In this document: one piece after another, positions 55,300 through 64,000 of the stretch
Layout: each line of letters opens with the position of its first letter
Position numbering within the stretch: the stretch's first letter is position 1
Assembly (NCBI GenBank): GCA_958510825.1
Contig: OY294048.1
Coordinates: 28,919,026 to 28,983,025, forward strand
Direction of reading: 5' to 3'
Length of the DNA stretch: 64,000 nt
Origin: Brachypterus glaber
Lineage: Eukaryota; Arthropoda; Insecta; Coleoptera; Kateretidae
Made by a program: the position numbers and the translations under genes
The notes under the pieces: model-generated
The model's input: only the letters and a program-made list of their open reading frames with translations
Database searches by the model: none
What the model was told of the DNA's origin: nothing

Positions 55300-55979
55300 G
55301 GGCTGTCCATATATTACGTAACGAGCCTTAGGGGGAAGGGGGTCACAGAAAATGTGACAGTTTGCGACAGGGGGAAGGGATAGAGGGGGTTACGTAACGA
55401 ACGTTAATTTGAGCCAATGTTTAGGAGTTGAGGAAATAGAGGGATTTTTAATGCGGTTTGTGGACATGAAAAAACACATGACTTGTTTGTGGACAAATGT
55501 ATAATAAAGTCGTATTAATGGTGCAGGTCGCTTGTAAAACAACTTTACACTAGGACATTTCAAGAACTGTTTTTGTCATAGAGATTTAAAATTTTGACCA
55601 GAATTTTTTTGGTCCAAAATTTTTTCTATGTCAAAGCGTTCTTGAAATATAGTGGAAAGTTATTTTGCAAGCGACCTCCACCATTAATAAGACTATATTT
55701 TGTTTGGTTGAAAGTTTTCTAGTATTGAATTTAATAAGTGATTCGATAAAAATTTATCCTTTGAGTACATAATAAATATAATTTTTACATTTTATAACGC
55801 CTTGCATTATGAAATTATGAAATTTTAACCCGTAAGGCATATTAGGAAAAAGTTAGTAATTTTAACATTGTTACGTGACACCCTAGGGGAGGTAGAGAGG
55901 GGTGTTAGTTAATGTGACAGCTTGTGACAGAGGGGAGTCCAAAATTTCGAAAAATTGCGTAATTTATGGACTTAAGCCC
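55300..55979. mobile_element. TIR element with GGGCTGTCCAT ends
   Basis: GGGCTGTCCATATATTACGT and GCGTAATTTATGGACTTAAG + CCC are imperfect inverted ends. Just inside are GGGGGAAGGGGGTCACAG / ACAGAGGGGAGTCC purine-rich tracts, and AATGTGACAG(T/C)TTG(C/T)GACAG is repeated at both ends. The layout recalls the Harbinger-like MITE at 22661-23564, but no clear duplication is visible. The hairpin at 55513-55689 is inserted in it. Confidence 0.7.
55513..55689. mobile_element. Hairpin MITE, family B copy 2
   Basis: TATTAATGGTGCAGGTCGCT pairs with GCGACCTCCACCATTAATA, and GTCATAG...TTTCAAGAAC pairs with GTTCTTGAAA...CTATGTC. Close relative of 44197-44371. It sits inside the 55300-55979 TIR element. 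Confidence 0.8.
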
Positions 55980-56964
55980 GTTTAGTATTTTTTAAATACA
56001 TTGACATAATAAAAATAAAAGTTAGACGAGATACATTATTTTATAATAAGACTTCCTGTATTTACTATGTTTAATATTTTTTGCTTTGAATAATTTGAAT
56101 ATAAACGTTAAAATAATAGTTTTAATCCTACTTTTCAAATAGATAATAATTATCATCGCTTGTGGCTTAAACAAGCCAACCAAATAAATAAATGCATTGA
56201 AATTGGAATATTTTCTATCATAAAGTGGTTTGGTCACCTGCTCGTTAACCGTTTGCGTGTGACAATCGCGTTCTCCATGAAAGTAGTATGTAAAAAAGGG
56301 CTATGCGTGCATTTGTAAAAAGTGAGTTAAGGTGGTACAAAATGTAGAATAACATATCGACTTGTAAATTTTGAAACCACGTATCTGAAAAAAAACAATT
56401 TTCTGTCCATGACTTTTACAATCTCCAATTTATTACTCTAATGTAACGTGACTTATAAACTAACTAAACTAGTTAATTGTAGTTTATATACTTTACCATT
56501 CATCATATACAGAGTTAATTAGTGCAAAATTGATTTTCTGAGATATTTTGAGATATTCTGTAAAAAATTTGGATTCCAAACGTATTCCAGACCATACATT
56601 CTATTCTACTACCACATTTCTTAATAATTTCATTGCTTTTTTATTATACCACTGAAGTCCTCACTTAAGTCTAGTGTCATATTGGATTGTTTAAATTCAT
56701 TATAATTTTATTATTAATAAACAATGAGATGTCGCACATGTGTCTATTAATAGAATAGAATAGAATGAAATTTCACCACACAAGCGAGAACATAATATTC
56801 TAACACAGTATACCAAAATCTAGTAATTCTGTGATTGAAAACAATTTAAGTATAACGCTATTTCAAATTGGTAGTAGAAAAAGAATATACAGCGTGATTC
56901 ACCTAAAACAAATCATGGGTTTTTCGACGTTAATATTAAAGGTATGAATATAATAATTTTACTA
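55980..56964. other. AT-rich, nothing recognised
   Basis: GTTAACCGTTTGCGTGTGAC at 56245 looks a little like a piggyBac-type end, but no partner is visible. No gene. Confidence 0.35.
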
Positions 56965-57396
56965 CACTGTAAAAAGCAAAACTGAATATTCAGTTACAAA
57001 TGATAGAAAATCGAAAGTTATTATTCTATAAAATTGTACTTTAATTTTTGTTAAAAACACGAAATATTTCATGTCCCACTGAATATTAAAGTACGTGTCT
57101 TTAAAACTATAGTATTTTTAACAACAATTAAATTATAACTTCCGCTCCATTTGTAACTCAAAATTTAGTTATAAATGGATAGTTATTATCCATACAACTG
57201 TACTTTAATTTTTGTTCCGACACTAAAAATTAAAGTTCGTGACTTTAGAACTATAGTTTTAAAGCCACGTACTTCAATATTTAAGGACGGATATGAAATG
57301 TTGCGTATTTTTAACAAAAATAAAAAAGTACAGTTGTATAGGATAATAACTTCCTATCCATCTGTAACTGAATATTCAGTTTTTCTTTTTACAGTG
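56965..57396. mobile_element. TIR element with CACTGTAAAAAG ends
   Basis: CACTGTAAAAAGCAAAACTG and CAGTTTTTCTTTTTACAGTG are inverted; ACTGAATATTCAGTTACA and TGTAACTGAATATTCAGT extend the arms. Internal TACTTTAATTTTTGTT units are repeated in both orientations. 432 bp. The only open frame (57175-57414) runs out through the right terminus and is not protein-like. Confidence 0.8.
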
Positions 57397-57405
57397 CAGA
57401 AATTA

Positions 57406-57604
57406 CCTAATTAACTTCAATTTCCTCTAGGCAGAAGTTTTCTACTCTTTTTAGTTTTTGAACTGGAGCGCAAAACATGCACTTATTTGTATATAAATGT
57501 TGGCATTTAAAAATGTTGTAATGCTAAAAAATGTGTGGAGTTCTAGATCCAAAACAAAAAAGAGTAGAAAACTTTTTTTCTAGGAAAAATTCTAGGTAAT
57601 TAGG
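57406..57604. mobile_element. Hairpin MITE with CCTAATTA ends
   Basis: CCTAATTAAC...CCTCTAGGCAGAAGTTTTCTACTC at the left pairs with GAGTAGAAAACTTTTTTTCT and AGGTAATTAGG at the right. It is almost adjacent to the preceding element. Confidence 0.7.
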
Positions 57605-58224
57605 TCCATATTAACTGGTAAAGTTTTTATTTTCATAACTTAAATAATAAAGTCAATAAACGAGTGTTTTTTGTTAGGTTTAGTATTAATAAACATTGTT
57701 TATACTATACATACCTACTAAATTTATAGAAAGTAAAATCTTTAAGGTTATATAGAATATTACTAAAACCTTTGGTACTAGCTAAACCATAACAGTCATT
57801 TTAGAACATTCCATGTGCATCAGGATAAAATTGGCACGCCGAAGGCACTATTTTTTCGGATCTCAAATGCTGACCGACGCACTCTGCTCTGAACAATGTA
57901 GAATAAAATTCATGTAATAGACATAGATTTGCGACAACATGCCGGCATTTCAACAAAAAACAGAACAGTTGTATTTTTAATTTAGTTTTAAATTTTAAGC
58001 TGTACTATACAGCTTGTATAGTATCTGTTTGATAAGGTTGTAAGCTTATCAAATATTAACATTTTAATTTAGTTTATTTCTGACAAATGTATAAAATAAA
58101 TAAAATTCTACCTCCAATTCTTCTTACATTCTTATTTCACAAATCTTAATACATATTTAAACTCAGTAATATCATTTAGAATAAATGGTGTTAGACACTT
58201 CACTGAAACTTTACAATGCTGTCC
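57605..58224. other. AT-rich, nothing recognised
   Basis: No repeat family, open frame or RNA-like structure stands out. Confidence 0.4.
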
Positions 58225-58227
58225 ATG

Positions 58228-58238
58228 TATATGTACAT

Positions 58239-58305
<67 letters not shown>
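58228..58305. repeat. TA dinucleotide microsatellite
   Basis: About 38 uninterrupted TA units, preceded by a CCATGTATATGTACATGG palindrome and followed by ATACAGGGTAATTC. Confidence 0.95.
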
Positions 58306-58307
<2 letters not shown>

Positions 58308-58308
<1 letters not shown>

Positions 58309-59845
58309 GGTAATTCTTTTTAATAGTACAGTGCCTCTAACCGCAACAGTCGACCGCCCTCTATTGTTCCTTTAGCTTGGCATAAGCTCACTCATCGAGA
58401 GCGGCCTTTACGTGCCTCCTTGTAACACCCAATATAAATTTCAGTCCCCTACAAGCCATCCCTGATCAGAGTCTTGAAAGTTCATCTGTCTTCTCGTTTC
58501 CGAGAATTCCACTATGACCCGGTACCCATACCAGTTGAACGTCTTTGGTCTATGCTAACTCTTCCAATGCTTCTGCATAGTTCCTGACTGACCTAGTGCT
58601 GTAATAGCATAATGCCTTTAGAGCGTTTTTGGTTCCTGCTAATTCTTCTAAGGCTTTTGCACACTTGCTGACTAGGGGTGACCTAGTGCAGGAATTACAC
58701 CATGCATTTAGAGCAGCTTGACTATCCGAGCAGTTGTGTATATAGTGCCCCCGGTACTACCTTATTTCCCTGCAATTTGCCGCTTCCTGTATGGCATAGA
58801 CCTCAGTTTGGAAGACGGTGGAAAAGCAGCCAAATGGAAAACTCTTTTGCAAGTCCAGGTCCTCCACGAAGAGTCCTACCCCAGAGCTTTGGATACGCGA
58901 GCCGTCTGTATAGAACACCAAAGCATTTGGCGCAAATTGTATTTCTTTTTTCTCCCATTTCTCCTTTGTCGGAATCCTGAGAGAGAAGCTTCTATCTAAA
59001 TTTAAAAAAAGTCGTTAATATATTGCATTAAAATGTAATGTTCCTCCCTTAATAACTCAAAACTAACTAACATATCAAAATTCTATAAAGTAGGTCGATT
59101 GAATTCATCAATAGGGTAAACTGTATCTCCATACTTGGATAATATAAATCATATACCCCTAACTACCCGAACTCTAAAATTTGCACCCTAAATTAAAAGG
59201 AAAACGAAGTTCCTTATTATTAAAGTAATAAAAATTAACTGACTCACCCCTTAAGTACTTGGATAATTTTTTATTTAAATAAATCAAGAGTAGAAAGAGG
59301 TGAAGAGATTTAATTGTTTTTAGCAGCCACATAAAGCAAACCTGATACCCTTTATAAAACGGCATTAAGGTAAGGGGGCTGCTGTATAAATTTTGGAATT
59401 GGTGTAGCTGTCGGTATGGAGGTAAGATTTATATTCTCCAAGTATACAGTTATAGGTCACTCTAATGAATTAAATTGGCATGTTTTGTAAAATATTGATA
59501 TTTAATTAGTTTTGAGGTTTTTAGGGGAGGGCTATAACATTCAAATGAAATCTATTGATCACCTTTCAAATTTTAAAAGTTAAATATAATACTGCAATTT
59601 AACAAGATATCAAAAAACAAATATGCCATTGGATGGACAATTTAAATACCTTTCAAACGATGTACAACATGAGTCCCCTCCCCATTTAAAATTTTGACCC
59701 CTGCGACACCCTAGTGTTAATTTATATGCTAAAAATATACTTTTAAAGGCCAAAGATAGTTTATTTTATGTAGTATATCGGTTTTAAATTTCAAGTTATC
59801 CTACGCTATTCAAAAGTTAGAGGCACTTTACCATTTAAAAGTCCA
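58308..59845. mobile_element. Possible TIR element enclosing an RNase H relic
   Basis: TTTTTAATAGTACAGTGCCTCTAAC-type sequence at 58317-58341 is matched inverted by GTTAGAGGCACTTTACCATTTAAAAG at 59816-59841 (three mismatches over about 25 bp; the exact 11-bp core is GTGCCTCTAAC). The left end follows an ATACAGGGT motif. The enclosed sequence includes the retroelement relic and unassigned AT-rich DNA. Confidence 0.45.
58380..59005 (-). pseudogene. Relic RNase H domain of a non-LTR retrotransposon
   Basis: RNase H degrades the RNA of RNA-DNA hybrids during element copying. On the minus strand one continuous frame, interrupted by several stops, shows all expected motifs in order: LVFYTDGSR (Asp codon 58906-58904), VFQTEVYAI (Glu 58804-58802), IHNCSDSQAAL (Asp 58726-58724) and VWVPGHSGILGNEKTDELSR (His 58516-58514, Asp 58486-58484). 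A stop follows REIR, another follows EALEELA, and more come after the last motif. Between the third and fourth motifs a ~95-bp segment is duplicated (CAKALEELAGTK and YAEALEELA then TK). An upstream basic stretch IPTKEKWEKKE precedes the domain, but no reverse transcriptase is visible, so only the 3' part was inserted or kept. I-, R1- or LOA-like clades carry such a domain. Confidence 0.85.
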
Positions 59846-61148
59846 AACCCTTTAAACTAACTCGAGGAAAAGAAATCAGTTGCAGGCAAAGTGCAACGAT
59901 CATGCAGTGTCTAATCATAGAAATTTCAGCATTTACAAGATGTTCATAAAGGAGGGTTTATTAGGCTTTTTTCTTAACTACACTAACTAATTTCTGAAAA
60001 AAAAACATCGAATCTGGTTGGTGGAAATAACAATAAAAGTCAAGCTCCATAAACCCTTCTTTAGATTTATGAATAAAAATTACTTTAACTTTATTTAATA
60101 GTGGTACTTTGATCTATCTTTCGAAAAAAAGGTACACTCAAAAACTTATAAAAACTCTCCATTTGACATGCCCACTTCAAAACTACAAAAACTTATAACC
60201 CTTTTTAACATTGTAAAACAAGAAAAAGTTCATTTTTCCAACTTAACTCGTTCTAGAGTTATCATGCAAAAACAGGTTTTGGAGCTCCTTTAGAATATGT
60301 AGCTTCCCTAGGAAGCATTTCGGTATCCAAGTTGATAAAGACTGTTTTTTTTTTTTGAAGTAGAACAGTGTATCCGAAGTTTAAATTTAAATACCCTGTA
60401 TAGTTAAATTTAGACCACCTTAGCATTCGTGCTTTAGTCCTAGGTGCGTGTCTCAAAATTTCACGTTATCCGCGGTTAGGTCACGTGGGCACAAGACGCA
60501 TGCCGGATAAACATACGGTTTATCTTTAGATTCTAATTACCTAAAACTAATAATAACATAGTTTTGTATTATTTCAAAAGGGAGAACGCAGATAAGGATA
60601 ATACCACCCTTGTGTTGACATCATTATTATTTGAAATATCTACACTACAAAAAAAACTTACACCGTTTTTGATCATCTACATATTTTGGATCCGCCTAAT
60701 CACAAGGTAAAAGCCCCTCCGGGTACTATTAGAGTTCACCAAATGACACCGAGTGTGATATTTTATTATATTTTTCCTTTAATACATTTGATGTAAATTC
60801 AATGTACATGTATAAAAATTTCAACAGTTCCTCGAGACTGAAATTATCTATCTTTGGTACGGGGTCTTTATGAGATTTTGTCAGACTATACCTAGATTGT
60901 ATGCACAAATTTAGATTTCTTAATTTTAATAGGAGAATTTAATATATTTTATAGATATTCAAGAAAACAGGTACGTATGCAGATGGTCCCTCTTTCAGGA
61001 TGTAGTTACATTGTGATAATGAGTGATAATGATTTATATGGAAAAGACATGCGTGCAAACACAATCCTAGTATTGTCATTGTATGTTAATGGTATAGTAC
61101 TAAACGATTTTTACTGTACACTTAAGTTAATCATCTATCATCATCTAT
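59006..61148. other. AT-rich, no gene recognised
   Basis: Only short chance frames. AATACCCTGTATAG at about 60391 is another copy of the CCCTGTATA terminus motif. A CACGTGGGC at about 60483 and ACTACAAAAAAAACTTACACC at about 60645 were noted without assignment. Confidence 0.4.
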
Positions 61149-61333
61149 CTATAGTATAGTATAGAATAGTTTAGTATAGTATGGTATGGTATGGAATGGT
61201 ACGGTCCGGTAGGGTACGGTGCGGTGCGGTGCGGTATGGTCTGGTCCGGTCCGGTCCGGTGCGGTGCGATGCGGTACGGTACGGTACGGTACGGTACTGT
61301 ACGGTACAGTACAGTAGAGTACAGTACAGTACA

Positions 61334-61388
<55 letters not shown>
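61149..61388. repeat. Graded pentanucleotide repeat followed by TA repeat
   Basis: Five-base units change stepwise along the array: ATAGT, then ATGGT, ACGGT, GCGGT, CCGGT, GCGGT, ACGGT and ACAGT, before a run of about 27 TA units (about 61335-61388). Short open frames on both strands (Tyr/Arg/Val and Ile/Tyr repeats) are artefacts of the repeat. Confidence 0.95.
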
Positions 61389-61392
<4 letters not shown>

Positions 61393-61843
61393 TATGTATA
61401 TAGTATAATATAGTATAGGTAATAAGACAATATTCAAGAGCCGAGATTCTTGATTCCAGACTTTTGATTAAATTTATGGACCTTTTTTACAACTATCCTT
61501 TCAAAGTTTACTGTTTAAATTGTATAGTAACCTTCGTTTTTTTTTTACTTAAAACTTTGCGATATGTTGTCCTTATACAACAAGTTATAGTGCTTTGCAA
61601 TAACAGAGTTTTCGAAATTACCATATATCAATACTTACTATGCTCAAATGACATTATCAGGTGTGTAATATATTATACCGTTATATTACCACTCGGTTAT
61701 TGCACAAAGGGTATTGACAGATGCTCTCCCCTTTAGGAAATAGTAATAAAATATTACGTATCATTTGAATTTAAATTTGATATTAGACTAAATTCGTTTT
61801 GGAAATAGAGGTCTGCAGATGCGATATTATATAAGGAAAAATA
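61389..61843. other. AT-rich, nothing recognised
   Basis: A 90-codon open frame at 61464-61736 is Leu/Ile/Tyr-rich and has no motif that I recognise. It is treated as chance. Confidence 0.4.
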
Positions 61844-61980
61844 CAAATAAATAAATAAATAAAATAAATAAATAATGCCTTTATTTTCATAGGTAAAACA
61901 AAATGTCCATTATACAAAAAGGAATAAACCATCTTAAACACGAAAAGTAGTCACAAACGGTAATTGAACAAATATTACAA

Positions 61981-62011
<31 letters not shown>

Positions 62012-64000
62012 ACATACATCATAGTACGAATTCAGACAATGAGTATGGTTCTAATTGAACCAGGAATACAAACAAACAGTTTTTAAATGAATTTAAATTA
62101 CCTGTACTTTTTATAGAGTTTGGAAGTTTATTAAAAAAAGACAAACATGAATAATAGCAGCCTTTTTCATACTGTTTTAACCTATGTCGTCGGAGGTTGT
62201 AGTTTATACTCCTTTTACTAATTGGTAACATGTCATTAAAAAGTTGCTTGTTTTTAAACATAAAGGTTAAAAGTTCATATATATATGTTGCTGTTAGCGT
62301 TAGAATATTGTTGTGCCTAAAGTGCCCCCTGCATGACTCATTATATCTTAATCCCAATATTAATCTTAGAGTCCGCTTTTGTATAGCGAACAATTCCCGC
62401 ACATTTGTTGCTTGGCCCCAGAAAATAATCCCATACTTGAGAATGGAATGGAAATTCGAATGATAAACCGCCTTTAGGGTTTCAAAGTTTACGTAAGGTT
62501 TAAGAACACGAAGGGAATACAAGACAGTGTTAAGTTTTTTGGCTAGTGCTTCCATATGGATATTCCAATTTAAATTTTCATCCAAGAATAAACCAAGGAA
62601 TTTTGTGTTATTCGTTGTTTTTATACTGATATCATCAAGTTTCACATGGTTTGGGGTGTTTAAGTTTGGATGCTGATTTTTGAAAAAAATTATGTTTGTT
62701 TTTTCCTTATTTAGTATTAATTTATTCTTAGTGAACCACTGAAGAATTTTTTTAATACTTATTTCAAACTTAAACATTATATCTTTTATATTTTTTGCTT
62801 TTGTAATGAAATTAGTGTCATCAGCAAAGTTTACTAGTGTGCCAAATTCCACTGATGATAACAGGTCGTTTACATATATTAGAAATATAAGTGGTCCAAT
62901 AATACTTCCCTGCGGTATTCCCACCGTGATCTGGACCGGTTCTGAAACATATGTATTTTGCTCCTTAGTGACCTCCACGCATTGTGTCCTTCCAGACAGG
63001 TATGACTTAAACCACTCCAGTGCCTGTCCCCTCACTCCATATCTTATGAGCTTTTCTAGAATATAGAATGATCTACAGTATCATATGCTTTAGAAAGATC
63101 TAAAAACACTCCTATGATTAATTCTAGTTTTTCAAAGCCCATAAGAATTTCGTTTGTAAAACAGTGCACTGCAGTGGATACCGACCTACCCTTCAAGAAA
63201 CCATGTTGACTGTCAGCAAAAAGTTTATTTTCCGAAAAAAAGTCTATCACTCTCCTTGCCATTGCACTCTCAAATATTTTGGAAAAGGAAGATAATAGGC
63301 TTATAGGCCTATAATTTTCCTTTAATGTTGGGTCTCCTTTTTTAAAGATCGGTTTTATAAGCGCCGTTTTAAGTTTATTTGGAAAAATGCCATATGTACA
63401 AGAATTATCCACCATAAACCGCAAGGGCTCACAGATTTCATGGATGCAAAACTTAATGAGCGCAACAGGCACCTCATCCACCCCACTGCTAAGTTTATTT
63501 TTAAGCCTCTAACTATATCTACAACTTCCAAACTAGTTACAGGTTTTACATACATTGATTTAACATTATTTTTATATCACAGTCAAAGTCTACATATTCT
63601 AGGTCATTAAGAAGTTTCTGAACTGACTCCACAAAAAATTTATTGAATGTTTCGGATATATTTTTTGCCCTACCTGGCATTTGCACATCTTTTTTTATTT
63701 TTTGACCTTTTATATCTTTTATTGTGTTCCAAACAGTTTTGCTTTTATTGTCTGAATTTTTAATTTTTTCTGAATACAAATTTTTCCTAAAGCCTATTAA
63801 TAGTCTATTATACTCTTTTTTTACTAGGTTATATTGTTCATTAAATTTACTATCACAGGTTTTTAGGGTGTACAGTATATCAAGCCTATATTTACATTCA
63901 CTTATCTCCGCCGAGTTATACTGTATTATATTTTTCTTGGGATTTTTCATAACTTTCACAGGAAAACATTCATTAAATAATGGCACAAACAAATTTAAAA
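61844..64000 (-). mobile_element. CR1/Daphne-like non-LTR retrotransposon, runs off the right edge
   Basis: On the minus strand the 3' end has an AATAAA signal (61885-61880) followed by GGCATT and a TTTA-repeat tail (61845-61874). A second TTTA-type run (about 61980-62010) lies just after the stop codon. The same arrangement occurs in the copy at 12576-13723. Protein coding covers 62019 to at least 63992 and continues out of the window, so the 5' end and target-site duplication cannot be seen. Confidence 0.92.
62019..63992 (-). pseudogene. Reverse transcriptase of CR1/Daphne-like element, three frameshifts
   Basis: Reading from 63992, the linker between endonuclease and RT comes first (WNTIKDIKG, ISETFNKFFVESVQ). 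The frame shifts near 63570 at an A5 run and again at 63498-63502, another A5 run (sense strand), into a frame with MDEVPVALIKF, FKKGDPTLKENYRPISLLSS, and the catalytic aspartate motif VFLDLSKAYDTVDHS. A third one-base loss near 63060 leads into the final 338-codon frame, with WFKSYLSGR, GIPQGSIIGP (residues 39-48 of that frame), catalytic FADD at 70-73, LNKEKTN, FLGLFLDE and the family ending LEPYSLSEF. All expected motifs are present and well preserved, so decay is slight. Each shift can be explained by one missing base, two of them in A runs. There is no RNase H domain. Endonuclease lies outside the window. Confidence 0.93.

Noticed and set aside
58702..58999. Two plus-strand open frames of 92-93 codons
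   Set aside because: They are shadows of the minus-strand RNase H relic.
61149..61430. Four overlapping open frames of 70-93 codons
   Set aside because: They consist of pentamer and TA repeats (YGTVR-, IYIY-like) and are repeat artefacts.

Overview
The window reads as non-coding, AT-rich insect nuclear DNA. The evidence is Jockey-type and CR1/Daphne-like non-LTR retrotransposons, piggyBac, hAT, PIF/Harbinger-like and Tc1/mariner-like elements, tRNA-headed SINEs, short GT-AG introns and abundant A/T homopolymers. A beetle or hemipteran is plausible, but the order cannot be fixed from sequence alone. No intact host gene is visible on either strand. Every long open frame is either a decayed transposable-element protein or an artefact of simple repeats, so this is a dense graveyard of nested mobile elements.

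Layout. 1-1456: AT-rich flank with a small tandem repeat and a weak promoter/first-exon candidate. 1469-4741: a 5'-truncated Jockey-type retrotransposon (end of ORF1, nearly full ORF2) bounded by a perfect 12-bp target-site duplication. 4.8-12.4 kb: hairpin MITEs, a Tc1-like relic, and two copies of an unnamed dispersed repeat with a 58-bp-arm hairpin between them. 12.4-14.5 kb: a foldback element carrying a 5'-truncated reverse-transcriptase element in its left arm. 15.1-16.4 kb: a hAT element with 8-bp duplication. 17-17.9 kb: a piggyBac-type MITE, a small hAT-type MITE, a tRNA-like SINE head and a perfect 42-bp inverted repeat. 18.1-21.4 kb: a 3.2-kb foldback built from ~353-bp modules. 22.7-23.6 kb: a piggyBac remnant inside a Harbinger-like MITE.

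23.8-31.5 kb: mariner-type foldbacks (TIR core CGGTCCAAAAGT) interrupted by other MITEs. 32.6-33.2 kb: a ~100-bp tandem array. 35-38.2 kb: a foldback enclosing a 0.9-kb GACAAT-type hexanucleotide array. 40-44 kb: hairpin MITEs and a 940-bp piggyBac element holding a small intron-containing gene with the transposase N-terminus and C-terminal cysteine-rich domain but no catalytic core. 45-52.5 kb: four large foldback/TIR elements, one containing a SINE. 53.06-53.3 kb: a second SINE. 54-54.4 kb: minisatellites ending in a (TCGGG)n-rich array. 55.3-57.6 kb: nested MITEs. 58.2-59.8 kb: a TA microsatellite and a relic RNase H domain. 61.1-61.4 kb: a graded pentanucleotide/TA repeat. 61.84-64.0 kb: a second, larger CR1/Daphne-like retrotransposon that runs off the right edge.

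The elements do not form a pathway; the window records repeated insertion, nesting and decay. The observations most worth a second look are the two piggyBac derivatives that lost the DDE core but kept the C-terminal zinc-binding domain (one with TATA box, two introns and TTAA flanks), the unreported RNase H relic, the paired SINE copies, and retrotransposon frameshifts that fall in A runs and could be consensus errors rather than real decay.
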